From contig JAUTDX010000422.1 in the NCBI GenBank assembly GCA_030844895.1, forward strand, positions 62,001 to 126,000: a stretch of DNA of 64,000 nt. The letters are read 5' to 3'. Source of the DNA: Ambrosia x helenae (lineage: Eukaryota > Streptophyta > Magnoliopsida > Asterales > Asteraceae). Shown here in pieces: positions 23,077 to 35,838 of the stretch. The position numbers and the translations under genes were made by a program. The notes beneath the pieces are model-generated. The model worked only from the letters and a program-made list of their open reading frames with translations, was not told where the DNA came from and ran no database searches. The number at the start of each line of letters is the position of its first letter. The stretch's first letter is position 1.

Positions 23077-25870
23077 CTAGTGGGAATGCCCGCGCGTTGC
23101 CGCGGGTAATTATGGTTTTTTTTACGCATGCTGCGTGACGAGTTTTATATAATTTATTTTCTTATACCAACTCTATCTCTCTCTCTCTCTTCCACTACTC
23201 TCTCTCTCTCTAAAATTTCTTAGGCTAGTTTAGGCTAGGCGTTTGTAGTGTTTAGACTACTTTAGCCTAGTTTGGTGTTGAAATGACGTGGCACGGTTAG
23301 ATTGATGCACCTTAGACTTATGGGTCAAAACTATGTTCACAACTTACGGGAGCACATTAGGCAAAGAAATCAGGTATGAAACTTGCCACCATATATATTT
23401 TTCATAACAAATAAACAGTTGTTACCAAAATACCCTAGAAAATTCAAATAAAAAAAATCAACTGAAAGTTTAAAATTAAAAAATGGTTATAAGTTGACAG
23501 CACAAAGGCATATGCCTATGTACAACCTAAGACTCACACAATGTGTTTTTTTTATGTCTAGAAAGCACTTAGAGCATAAACAAGAATAACACATAAATGA
23601 ACCGAAGCTCTCTTTGATATGAATTAAAACATATTTTAAAGTTATAATCATACACAAGTAAATGTGATTTCAAAGTAAAGTAATTTTTTTTAATTCTTTT
23701 ATAAAGAACAAAGCCCAAAAAAGGCATTTGAAACTAACATAATGATAACCAAATTCAAACAGAAACATAAATAATAGATGAGATTTAGATACAAATTTGC
23801 AGACTTCAAAATTCAAACATACTATAAGGTGCCTAACAATCTGGTTGTACTTTAGAATCTATAACTTCAACCCAAATGCCTAACAAAAACTGTTACGTGG
23901 TCCTATTTTTATTACTAATGGGTCAAATGAGTTATAGAAACATATATAAGTTATTGAAGGATTGTAATATCGTCAGTGATTAATAGATGTGAGTAGAGTG
24001 GGTAAAATGGGCTAATAACAATTCTTTCTATTTTGACTGCATACACTCTAGTGTTCTGTTTGTTTAAATTCATGAATGTATCCAATACGAGGTATCAAAA
24101 TGAATAAATAATGGGTTATGTTTTTTTAAATAAAATGGTTGTAAGCAATACTTTGAGCAGCTTTCTAATCGTTCAATCCATTTTGGTTATCCTTTTAGGA
24201 ATTTTCGTTTACATCGTATGAACCAACTATTATGCATCTGCATATAAGTCCGAAACAGTGCCTTTCTTTCATTTAAAATTTACAAATGTTTCCTGTGCTT
24301 TACACCTTCTCTTGTTTTCCTTTTGTTCTTTCTTCAACCTTATCTAATAAAAAGAAATGATTACAATTACAAGTTCAAGATCACAAGAAATTAATAGATA
24401 ACAGAAGATCACCTGATCTCTTCACCTTCTAAATCATCTTCTTCTGCTCCATGTCTTAGAATTCCATGTTGTGATAACCAGGTAGAATGAATAAAAAAAT
24501 CAAAATGTTCAACAAAGAATTATTATGTTAAACTAAACATCTGCTAAATGCGTTAAACTAAACATCTAATAAATGCGTTAACAATTATGATAGAAGTAAA
24601 GAATGCATTAATAGACAACAATCTACCAGAAATAAAGCATCACCTAAAGCCCTAAATACTCACCATGGGGTTTGGATTTTGCAACATACAACAATGTCAT
24701 TGGGCCAATTGCACAAAGGCCTCTTGGAATTTATTTGTGTTAGACAAAGGTGGGAGCTCCTGTGGAAAAAAATGAACAAACTAAATTAAACCAAAACTAA
24801 CAAACTGACACATACCAAACAAAATTGGGATTTGCAGAAAATTGCAATTCATAACTCAATAAAGTGAACCATTAATTAATAGTTAACCAACCTGAGTATC
24901 TTGCCTGAGAAAATTGCAGAAATTGCAACATACAAGAGAATTGCCCAAAGGCCTCTTGGAATTTATTTGTGTTAGACAAAGTGAACCATTACTTAATTTA
25001 TAAATGGAGATGTAAATGGGGTGGATTCAATTGATTCATTGAATGAGTTTCATTGAATTGGGGATGCTATAACATGTGTAGGTCGGATACTTGAATGAGT
25101 GTCAATGAATTGGGGGTTACGAAGTATTGATAAATTGGGTGATTCATTGAAGTATCGTAACTGAAGTTTACTAAATAGGAGGACAAGAAGCGTTTGGGAT
25201 GAGGTTGAAACTTGAATGAGTTTTATGAGCTTAATATGGACCATAAGAAAATGACATAATTTGGATTTAATATATTTTCAACAGTCTCATCACAGTCCAT
25301 TTTGTAAAATTTATCATAATTAAATAAATGCCACCATCTGCAAATTGACATGGCTGTATCATCGAAATAAAATAACAGAGCCTAAAACTGAGTCGAAACA
25401 AAATTTCACATGCAAACCAGATTTGACAAACTAAAAAACCAAATGGCGTAAATCAAAACTAATAGCCAATTGGCGTACCTAAATTCACATTGCATATCAA
25501 GACAGACAAATTATGTAGAAATTAAATGACAAACTAAAAGCAAACAAAATTGTTAAAGCACAAGGTACAAGCATCTTAATGCAATGATAAGGGGCATAAA
25601 AGGAAGAAAAGTGGTCAAGTTTAGAGAATAACACTTGTGACTTTTAAGTGACAAACTAAAAGCAAACAAAATTGTTAAAGCACAAGGTACAAGCATCTTA
25701 ATGCATCACATGGTACAAGCATCTTAATGCAATGATAAGGGGCATAAAAGGAAGAAAAGTGGTCAAGTTTAGAGAATAACACTTGTGACTTTTAAGTTGC
25801 CACCTTAACTTTGACATTTTGGACCTTTTTACCCATTGCTCCCTCTTTATAATGTAATATATAATCTAAT
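23077..25870 (-). mobile_element. Helitron-like element, 3' end at 23077
   Basis: Read on the minus strand, a GC-rich hairpin (CCCGCGGCAACGCGCGGG) is followed by CTAG and then a flanking T, the Helitron 3' signature. The same terminus occurs at 47221 (minus) and 35169 (plus). The 5' end is uncertain; an ATTATAAAGAGGGAG word at about 25850 resembles the right-hand end of the 47.2-kb element. The interior (2.8 kb) has no long frame. A 45-bp word including GGCCTCTTGGAATTTATTTG occurs twice (about 24715 and 24950) and may be exon-derived. Confidence 0.55.
25539..25800. repeat. Near-tandem direct duplication of about 120-140 bp
   Basis: The stretch beginning AAGCAAACAAAATTGTTAAAG and continuing through ACAAGCATCTTAATGC is present at about 25539 and again at about 25661, with a partial extra piece between. 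Local slippage or unequal exchange. Non-coding. Confidence 0.8.
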
Positions 25871-26681
25871 AATCTTCAAAGTAAAGTCCTTTTCGATCAT
25901 GTGGTTTTGGGTTTGGAAATTTAACCCGTTAACTTTAAAATTCTAACTTTCTAACCTTTTGTATTACCGGGTCAACTTATCCCAAGCAATGTGACAAAAA
26001 TGAAAGGATGAGATCATGAATCACCAAAGATAACACAATGAATCACGAAATGTAACACAATGTCAAAGAATAAAGACACAATGATGAAAATAAAGAAAAG
26101 ACACAATACAACATAAAAGACACGATGATATAACACAAATTCTAAAAACTACAAACGAAAATCCAAATGCCACTTGAATAAGTTCAATTGGACTTCATTT
26201 GTTACCCTTCCTATGACTTCATATTTTTCTTTCACTCTGTATTTGATCCTAATCTTGTAGTACTATACTTTTTTTAAACCTATTTTGTGTATGGCAGAGG
26301 GGCGTGAAATAAAGCATCGTGGGACTTTAAAGGGTCGCGTATACATCACGTAGACATGTGGTTTTATCAGGCTGCTGCCCATAGCCATTGCCACCACGCA
26401 ACTCATCGTCATCGTCACCAACCATCGCTGCCTGCCAACAGTCGTTGCCACCACTCACCACCACCTTCGCCACCACCCAGTGCCGATCCCACCATTACTC
26501 AATTTGAGTTTTTAGAAAATCCATAATGGGAACCTTAATAATCGATTAATAGGAAATCGGGTTTTTACTGATAACCATTATAATCTTAACATATCCCAAT
26601 TTGTAGTTTGCTTTGACCGTTCAAACCCTAGTTTTGGGTTTCAAAGGTGCTATTTTTTTTACTTATCTAGTTGAAATTGGG
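25871..26681. other. Spacer ending in a relic of the RLP 5'-flank block
   Basis: 26575-26681 matches the RLP-5 flank at about 54315-54430 (words around CAATCTTAAC and TTTTGGGTTTCAAA). This places the nested transposons of 23-35 kb inside the RLP-3 flank. The rest shows no gene; a (CACC)-rich stretch lies near 26390-26480. Confidence 0.55.
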
Positions 26682-27156
26682 TGTAAGTACATGTATGTCC
26701 CTAGCCTAGTATAGATGTTTGTTGAACATTGTTGTACGTGTTTGGATGCATTAGAAATGATTTTGGGCTGTTTTGTAACGAATCGCGACTAGGTCCTTAG
26801 GGAGCGACTAGCTTTGCTAGTCGTCCCACCTAGTCGTCTGTCAAATACCTAGTCACTCCTAGGGCCCTAGATGACTAGGTAGAGGTATAAATACTTCCAA
26901 TGATTGCCCTAATCATTTCAGCTATCATTTCACACATCTCAAACACTTGTGTCCTAGGTTTTCAGGTCTGTTGATTGTCTTTGTAGACCCGATGTCTGTT
27001 TTCAATGCAATAACAACCTTTAAACCATTGTGTGTGTGTTTGATAACTCGTATATTGTGTTTGTTGACGTTTTTGTTATCTGAACATCATCTAGTGGATT
27101 CCACACACTAGGTGAACCAGCTCGTGAATATCGGGTTGTCCGAAATCGATCCTACA
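26682..27156 (+). mobile_element. LTR of a copia-type element
   Basis: Starts TGTAAGTAC, ends CCTACA, and is followed after two bases by TGGTATCATAGC at 27159-27170, one mismatch from the initiator tRNA-Met primer-binding site of copia elements. TATA-like GGTATAAATA lies near 26883. The matching gag remnant is at 32318-33340, displaced by a large insertion. Confidence 0.65.
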
Positions 27157-27158
27157 AG

Positions 27159-27170
27159 TGGTATCATAGC
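27159..27170 (+). promoter_or_regulatory. Copia primer-binding site
   Basis: TGGTATCATAGC against the usual TGGTATCAGAGC, two bases after an LTR ending in CA. Confidence 0.65.
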
Positions 27171-29685
27171 ACAGGCTCTTATCACGAGTGTTTTGATAAC
27201 AAAACGAATTGAAAACATGGTGTTTTTAGATTGGTAATCAGTGTTTAGTGCAAAAACCTGTTTTGAAAGTTTGAAACTTTATGTTTTATGAAAAACCAAC
27301 AATTTTCAAAATTTAAGGGTGTTTTAATGGCTAAAAACATGTGTTTTTTATTAGGGTTTGTTCCAAAAGTGTTTGTACAACTTTCCTAATCATTTGTGGA
27401 TTAAACACATTGATTTTGATAGATTTTGAAGCAAAAATGATGATTTTTGTGCAATACAACAATAGCGACTAGGTTTATCAATCGTTCGTTAAAACACACG
27501 ACTAGGGTTTTGTGATACTTATACTTTTAATCTATATATGCATACCATGAACGTCATTAATCGTGAATAATTTCTATGATCAAATGTTGAGCTAACCATG
27601 AGGATCAGGTATCTAACCAGAACTTGGTGCAATATCTGTAAGAAATTCAAAGTACCAAGGAGAATCTTGATCAACCAAGCGAATAGATGCCCCTAATCCG
27701 ATAAGTTTTCCTTTTAATCAATAGTTACCATCTACCTTATATAGTGTTGTCCTCATTAATATAGGTTATGCATAGAATCACTTGTTGCGTTTTTTGATTT
27801 ATTCAGATCCAAATTACAAGTTTAACCATTTGTCAGTAGATTCTTTTATTAAAACCAGATTTGTACCGACTTTCCAAGAATTAAGTCAAGTATAGTGTCT
27901 TGGATTGTAATCACAACGCAGGTTCTAGAGAATATTTCCATAGCATTATCTGAAAAGTTAGTAACCCAGATGCAAGAAAGCATTAGTCACCGTGAACATT
28001 CAATCCTTCTCGATCTAAAGAAATCTAGATTGAACGTTACGAGAGGTATTCTTAAGACTTAATATATGTTCCATCACCTTAGTGTTCCGTGATATCTTTA
28101 GATTAGTGCCAAATATTTTTGGATTATTGAATCGTTGAAGGTTTCTAAGTAGACTTTCTGACTGCTTTAAGTTTTATTCTAGTTGTTCATCTTGTTTATC
28201 TTAGTGTCAAAACCTTTGGATTGGTTTCGTAACATATTAATGTGGAGACAAGTTATCAGTATGAAACCTGTTGGAGTTACATAGGTAGGCTCTAACGGGG
28301 GGAGAGTATAGGATTACTGTAACTAACATGAGAAGTATTGACAAGAATAAAAGAATACAGTCGAGGTTTAGTAAGGAAAATATTTATGAATAGCAATTCA
28401 ATCATAAGAGAAACCAAGATTTAAGATACCAGAAGGAGGTTATACACTATTATTTGATTAAGAGCAACATTAAGCAATAAGACGTTTAACTTTGTTTTAG
28501 TATTTTTTTTCTTTTTCCGACAACTTGTCGTCATATACTACACCATGTACCATAGAAAACTTTAAAGACTAAAGAATTCAACCATTGTTCAGACAGTATA
28601 GACAAGAGCTAACTAAGATATTAGACATAAGACGGATAAGAGTTACATGTTTTAAGATCACAACACAATATTTTAGTGTTTGACTCACTCAAAAATAAGG
28701 TTATTAAGGACTAGTAACTCCAGGATCACATAGGATTTCTTAAGAATATTTCTATCAAGTTTTTGGAGAGACTTCCAGTACGTCTACGAGACATCATTGG
28801 TGTGGTGGGTTGGCTGCGGTACACCCTATCTATAAACATCAATGATGTGTCGAAAACAGGATTGGGAATCAAACCAAAAACATACCGTAATCTCTTAAAT
28901 TTCTAGTACATTTTTGAGGTTACCAAAGGTGTGGTGGGTTAGCCGCGGTACACCCTATATATAAACACCTACGGTACATCGAAAATGGAACTGGGAATTT
29001 AACCAAGAACGAAACCTAAACTGTCAATTGATAACCCATTCATTGCAAATCTACACTCGGAACATTGTGTCCAATTTCCAATAGTCGAAGGATAAGTTTG
29101 ATGAAATTTTACCACCCATTTGGAATAGAAAAGGTCTTAACGACTTTGTACTCATTGCATCAACACCAAAAATTTGATAATGGAAAATATCTGTATAGAT
29201 TCGTTAGTACCCATGTATACAAATTGGAACTAGATGAAGGCAGCAATGCTTGGACGTAAACTTAGAACTTATAAGATCGATATTTACCCTTTGACGACTA
29301 ATGTACATCCAGAACACTGACTAGACAAGCTTGGACGCTGGAGGTATGATACATAAGCATGGAATTTTGGAGATTTGGAAACTAAGACGCAAACTAGATT
29401 AAACCAACCGAACATGATAACTCTTGGGATACACTTGTACACATAAGGCCTTGTACTCCTAATAACTTGGACTTATTAAACATTAACTACCGGAAGATAC
29501 GAGCTTAGACATTAAGATTTGGGAGGCGGAATTGGAAGTAATTGCTGTGTGGAGTCTAGAACGATAGAACGTAGTATGAGATTTGGTATGGAAACACTAT
29601 ATCTACGATTTGGTTTATAAAAAGGTTATGTACACATAAGCACAAAATTAATTCCGAGGACGGAATTCTAATAACGGGGGGAGAA
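27171..29685. other. Decayed retroelement interior, no coding region seen
   Basis: The first 350 bp share CGACTAG-type words with 32155-32290 and are probably the copia leader. From roughly 27585 the DNA probably belongs to the inserted larger LTR element, but no domain could be read. A 35-bp motif (GTGTGGTGGGTTGGCTGCGG) occurs at 28800 and 28930. Confidence 0.4.
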
Positions 29686-32153
29686 TGTAACAACCTGGAG
29701 TGGACCCCAAAAATTTTCGTGAATTACTATTATTAATGTATATCAAAAACAACTTAAACCCAATAGATAATACGATTATGTGCGAAACTAAAAACAGAAC
29801 CGTCGAATATATCTAATATTATTAGAATACGTATTGTAAGACCGGGCTAATAAATGTTACGAACCCGAACCTACACCCGAGCGAAATTGATTAGTCACCA
29901 AGAGGAGGACACTTGTCCTCCTCTCATTGTGACACCACATCTCAAAACCATTACATGGTTTTGAGAAAACCATTTCCTGCCCTTATTATAAAAGCCCTCT
30001 TCCTGTTCTCACATAAACACACACCATACTCTCACTCTATCTCATCCCTCTCACACGCACATGTACAGAAACAGAAGCAGCAGAGAGAGGAGTCAAGAGA
30101 AAGGAGGCGGAGGGTCTCCTCCTCCGCTTACGGCGAGTCTCCGGTGGCACCACCTCCAAACAACACAAACCCTTTACACCTAAAATAAGATCTGATTCTT
30201 GAGAAGGGGCGATAGAGAGAGATGACGAGTGGAAGAGGGAACCGGTGAACTCTCGCCACTGTTACCGGTGTATCCCCGTTCCTTTGATCGTTGCTGCTTC
30301 CAAACAACACACACAATCATCCATTGAAGAAAAGTGAACAAGGATGAGAGGTGAGAGGAAGGGAATCCGGCAGCCGCACACAGCGGCGCCGCCGCCTCCA
30401 CCATCAAATCACCGGGAAGACAGTTAGAAGCGGAACAGTGGAAGCATACACAGGGGATACATCTTCGGTTCTGGTCAGTCTAGAGTCGATTAACAATCGT
30501 TGAGGTATAACCGAACTCCCTAACTCGATAGTTATATTATTTATAACCTTTAGATTATATATAATATTCCTTTGCGTGTGGGATTTGACGAGCTTATGCG
30601 AGCCTACTAGACAATACATATGACACGTTATAACTCGGACATTTGGATTGGTCGTATGAACTTAGACATTGAGATTAAGACTTGGACATAGTAGAAGCTA
30701 TACATATGACAAGTATAAACTTATATATTTTGGAATAGTAGTAGTGACGTTTGGGACTCAAGACTTGGACGCATAATAATAGGACATAAGATTCGGATTG
30801 AGACATAAGCGATGTATACTAAGTGTAAACTTATATGCATAGATATAATTATTGAAACCTTAGACTTGGATTAATATTAGGAAATTGACATGAAATACTT
30901 GAATGCACCCATTAGCTCGTGGTGTTGGAACTTGGGATTAAAAATATAAAGACTTAGACGATTATGATCTCGACATAGAATACTTGGAGCCTTAAAACAT
31001 TGTTGCTCATTTACTTGGACATTGAACACTCGACACATGAGCCTTAGAAACTAAGACTTGGAATGGATTAAAGCGATGCTTGGATATGAACTTGAAACAT
31101 ATAAGATTATTGGAACCTGAACGTAGACGTGGAACTATAATAAATAAGAACCATACGCTCGAGCTCGTCCCCACGCGTAACCATTAATAAAAACCAAGAC
31201 TAATAATATTGGTCGACTTAGGAATTCGACCAGGAGGATACCAGTACCGGATATCAGGCACCTTATTTATCATAGGCTTTTCATGTGCACTACATCCAGG
31301 TGAGTCTCGTGAACCTTCCCCTCTTTTACTTTTATTAAACGTTTTGGGGTGAACGCATGTTTCCATTTGACAACCAATGAGAAACCAGTATGATGTGACA
31401 AGGTACTCCCGATACCATTCACACTCATCAACCCAAGGGAAATTGGGCCACTTAATATGTGGGTAGTACTACTTGGGGAAACCCCCACACACAGTGGATC
31501 CGGAAGCCCGGAGAACCCTCCACTGAGATTTGTGACACGTATTATGCCAAGGAATCCATAATGGGAGTATATGGATTCAGTGTCAGGTTTGAGGTGTGGC
31601 TTGTACATCACCAGTGCAACCATGTGTTGAACCGTATTAACTTGTAAACTTGCTTTGGAATGATAAACCGTTTTTGTGGAAAACTATGTAAACTTATAAA
31701 CAGACTTTCGAATGATAAAACTTACTTTCAAACCAGTTTAACGCACACACGGACTCACCAACATATTTGTTGACCCAAACCTATTTTTAAGCATGTGTTC
31801 AGGTACCACTTCTGGATTGGAATCGAGGAACGAGGTGTATATATATATATGAGCTCAGGGAACGTGTAGACATTTTGGAAAAGTGACATTTCACAAGGAT
31901 TATACTACTTGAGGATTAAGAGTTAAGCAGCGGTAGAGATCTAGTGAACTACACCTCCAGGAATGCTTCGACGAGTGCCACGACTCGTCCACGCAATAGT
32001 TTTGGATTTAATTATTTATTATTTGAGTTGTGTTGTATTATTTAAGAACTAGAAATTGTATAAATACTTATTATTAGACAATCGTTACTTCCGCTGTGCA
32101 AGTTTGGTACCAAATTGTATTTCGACCAGGCCCACCTTGGTCGGGTTGTGACA
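29686..32153 (+). mobile_element. Long (about 2.5 kb) 3' LTR of a large retrotransposon
   Basis: Polypurine tract ACGGGGGGAGAA (29674-29685) is followed by TGTAACAACC. The other end is GGTTGTGACA at 32153, an inverted repeat matching at 9 of 10 bases. The size and ends resemble gypsy-type LTRs (inference). No 5' LTR copy is present, so the element is truncated. Short frames inside are not genes. A TA-rich stretch lies near 31841. Confidence 0.6.
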
Positions 32154-32317
32154 CAAATCTCATAGTCGTGTCACTATTCTCGCGAGTAGCATCCCAATCG
32201 CCTGTTTTTCTTCCTAATCGTGTCTTGTAGTCGTGTGTTGTGTCTCAGTCGCCCGTTATTGTTTTGGAATCAAAATTTATCTAAGTATCGGACTAATATC
32301 AGACTAGACTGTTTAAC

Positions 32318-33340
32318 ATGGCTAACCTGTGGGGACACCTAAATCAACCGAGACAACAATATGACCAACTCATGAACACTCAAATGAACATACCAACCAA
32401 TCCATGGGCATTCTCGGCCGAACGAACGCGCAACGGATGCGACAATAGCAACAACAAGTTAATGTTGTCAGAACAAATCCATGGGCACTCGCAGTCACTG
32501 CAACTTAGCAAACACAACATTTGTCTTAGTGCTCCTCAGTGATCTAGAAGCGGGTAGTTCAAATAGGGCTCCTAAGTTTCAATTCATGTCTGACTACCAT
32601 TCTTGGAAGGGGCGATTCAAGACTCATGTTGAGGGCATATATGGCTTAGTTTGGGAACCGATCGAGAATGGGTATATAAGGCCGATGATAGAGAACTCTA
32701 ACATTCCAGTTGCCTTAGAAGATATGGCAGATGATCAGAGAAGAAAGTACAACTATGAGAAGAAAGCAATGGTTGCTTTAACACAAGCACTTCCCAAAGA
32801 TATCCTACATCAGTTTGCACAATGTACAACCTCTCAGATGCTTTGGCTTGCGTTGGCAGAAAGGAATGAGGGTAACGAGAAGACTAGGAAGATCAAGATG
32901 GATCAACTCAGGAAAGAGTTCGAGAATTTTGCTGCTATTGGGAATGAACCACTGTGGGATCTGACTGCATGATATTATCACTTGATGTCGGAGATGTATC
33001 AGTATGGGGTTGTCTACACGTCAGCTGAACTTGTTGAATGTTTTGCAGATGCACTTCCTCCACACTAGCATCAGTGGCTCGGCATCCAGAAGTCCAACAA
33101 TCACTATCAGACCATCTCCATCAATGACTTTGTGACTGAAGTTGAGAACAAAGAAATTGATGAAATCAGAAGGGCAAATAAGGTGTTTATCCCTCAGAAT
33201 CCCAGCATCTACTACGGAGCAGCACCTCAAGATATCAGCGTTACAGGATCTAAACCACAGACAACCTTTGTCCTTAACCAAGATCCTGTATTTGCTTTTG
33301 ATTGTGGTTTACATTTGATTATGGAACATAGTTTATGACT
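32318..33340 (+). pseudogene. Copia gag remnant
   Basis: Frames include FMSDYHSWKGRFKTHVEGIY, DQRRKYNYEKKAMVALTQAL and KTRKIKMDQLRKEFENF, the gag (UBN2/DUF4219-type) pattern. An in-frame stop at about 32972 follows ETGLA-like sequence, after which gag continues (SEMYQYGVVYTSAELVECF) to about 33330. No zinc knuckle or pol follows. It probably belongs to the LTR and PBS at 26682-27170. Confidence 0.7.
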
Positions 33341-35169
33341 TTATGTGCAATTGATTATGGTTTTGGTTTATATGCAATTGATTAGGGTTTTGGTTATGTT
33401 CTTGAATGGTGGTGGAAATTTGAAGACGCGAATCAATCCACCCCACCGTTTCCTGTCCTCACTCCTTTATATACTCAGTAATTCTCATTCAATCCACAGT
33501 TGCGACTTAATTTCAGTATTATCATATTTTGTTCTGTCACTTCTTCCGATCACTTCATGAATTAGGGTTTCTGCAAAGGCAAGGATTTCAATGGTATAGC
33601 TTCCTATTATAATTGTAGTATATCATCATCGTTTCTGATTTGTTCTTTTAGTCTGCCCTGCAGGAAAGGTAGTCGATGTTTTGAAGAAGTATGGATTGCA
33701 GTGCTTCTTTGGTCAGGTTATTGTCTATCCATCTTTTTTCCTTTCTTGCTGTTTATGTGGCATTCAGTCGACGACACTAATTGTTTAGAGGTGGCCATCA
33801 TTCCTTCTCATAAGACTTTAGAAAGGTTAGAATTTGCTTGTACATTTGACGTTATTTTGTTTAGCAGCATAGTGATTTTTTTGTGTTATTGTTGCGCTAA
33901 TGTGCATTGAAGTACTGAGGCACCATATTTGAAAACTACTACAATTAAGATAATGGTTATGCACTAAAATTCAAATACCATTCCGTTTTCAAATATCAAA
34001 AGTCTGATGAATACACATTAAAGATATGTATAATAACTTTCGAATTGCTTCAAATAACGTTTGGAAACTTCTACTTGACAAACGACTTCTACTTGCTGCT
34101 GCATCAATGGTCTAACATATTTGCATGACACTCATTCTGTTTATACGTTGTTGGTCTGTCATCAATTGTGATAGGGTGGTTTTGTTTTTTTATTGCTACG
34201 TTAGCTCTGTTCATTGATGACAAATAAGGATATTTAATTTTTTTGACATTTCGATATGCATACATGTATAAACTTTTGAAGTTAAATGACATCTTTATTA
34301 TAAAAAAGTTCACTGTTAACCTATTAACAAAGTGAACTCTTGTGCAAATCTTATCCAAATGAATTTCTCACCCTTTTTTCTGTCAATCATTACAGATTGC
34401 GGTTGAAGAGGCTCGGGACCTTATCGAAGTTGAAAATTCTAATACTTTGTTTCATAGAATTTTGAGAACAATGTTTTATCATCATCACCGTTGTTATTCT
34501 TATAATCTTTATTGTTTTGAAATGGATTTAGCTGGTGTGTTTGTGTTTTAGGTTATCAATATGACTATGTTTTTTGTTGGATTGTTTTCAAGTACCGTAA
34601 AGTAGGTTTAGGTTCCAATTCTATGCTAGAAAAATAAGAATAACTAGCGAGAGAACCCGTGCTCCTGAAATTATTAACAAAATATAAATCCAACTTAGGC
34701 CGAGACGGTTTCTGTTATGCTAAGGTATGTTGGAAATCAAAAGGTAAACGAGAATAAGAAAGTGTGGGAAGTAGTATCTATGTTGCCATTTTGGAGAATC
34801 TGGATAGGCCATTGTGATAAGATTTTTAAACATATATCCACTCTTACTCGCAAGATGGTGGAAAAAGAACAAAACATGCTTGGTCCTTTGGCTAAATAAG
34901 TAAAGTTTTATTTTTAGCCTTTCGGCAAGAATAGTTTATATATTTGACCCTCATGATAAATTAGTTGCGAAGTCTAATCAAATCCAGTTAAGCAAGCCAA
35001 CTCGATTTTTGAGCAAACCGAGCTCGACTTTAAGATTCCAGCTTGATTTTAAATTAGAGTCAACCCAAGCTAACTCGGTATGAAGTGCAAGTCAAGCTCG
35101 AGCTAGCTTTCGCTCAACTCAACCTTTAAATGTTGTGTTCCCCGCCGCATCGCGTGAGCACGCCACTAG
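33341..35169 (+). mobile_element. Helitron-like element, 3' end at 35169, with exon-like fragments
   Basis: A degenerate GC hairpin (CCCGCCGCATCGCG) leads to CTAG at 35166-35169 followed by T, homologous to the termini at 23077 and 47221. The 5' end is unknown. Inside, three short frames are bounded by splice-like signals: 33664-33716 (GKVVDVLKKYGLQCFFGQ, after CTGCAG and before GT), 33761-33826 (WHSVDDTNCLEVAIIP) and from about 34396 (IAVEEARDLIEVE, after TTACAG). They may be captured exons of one gene, which I cannot name. Confidence 0.45.
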
Positions 35170-35838
35170 TAAGTAAAAGCTTATTATATGGTGTATCAAT
35201 TAGTAGAAGTGAGGACAAATTAAGAACCATTGCATAGTGGGTCGCGTGTTGCGGCGAAGTCAACAATTTACAACGCTATACTTGATTTTTTTTTGTTTGT
35301 CAATTGTTTCGTTTTTGGTTAGTTTCTGAATTACTTAATGAGAAATGTTTTTAGTATTGTTTAGCGAACTGATTCTACGAACCTGTAGTTAGCATTAAAA
35401 TATACAAATGAATAGACAACCATACAACAGTTGACTTTTTGGTCAAAGTAAGCCAAATTAGTAGCTAACTTGGGTGTTGGAATACAATCCACACTTATGT
35501 TGTAAGACTTGTAATATGTGCATACCCGTTTGTTAAAAATGTTGTTCCTAGCATGACCATGACACGCAACCCATCGAGTCCATTTTGAAGTACCAAGTTT
35601 GACTTTTTAAGTCAAAATCCAATTGATTTATGAAGATTAATAGAAATATTAAACTAAGATATCATTTTTATATAAAAATTAACATTTATTTCCTTTTATA
35701 TTTTAACTGCTTTATTATTATTCAAACTTTTTTTAACATAAACAAAGCATAGACAAAACAAATGTAGGATGAAGAAGTAAATGTACTGAATGCTTCGTCT
35801 TCAATGCACTTACAACATTTCATAGTGGGCCACCGTCT
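35170..35838. other. 3' flank of RLP-4
   Basis: AT-rich, no gene. 35280-35838 is paralogous to 49845-50276 downstream of RLP-5 (TTAGCGAACTGATTCTACG and following), so the duplicated block includes the 3' flank. Confidence 0.7.

Noticed and set aside
31270..31623. 117-codon minus-strand frame inside the long LTR as a gene
   Set aside because: No recognisable domain, and it lies wholly within LTR sequence with overlapping frames on the other strand.
27580..32158. CAAAT at 27580 and 32154 as target duplication of the large LTR element
   Set aside because: A 5-base match is weak, and the sequence after the left copy does not match the LTR start TGTAACAACC.
34644..35169. A separate Helitron ending at CTAGCGAGAGAACCCGTGC (34644)
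   Set aside because: CTAG with a flanking A is present, but I found no convincing hairpin, so I did not call another terminus.
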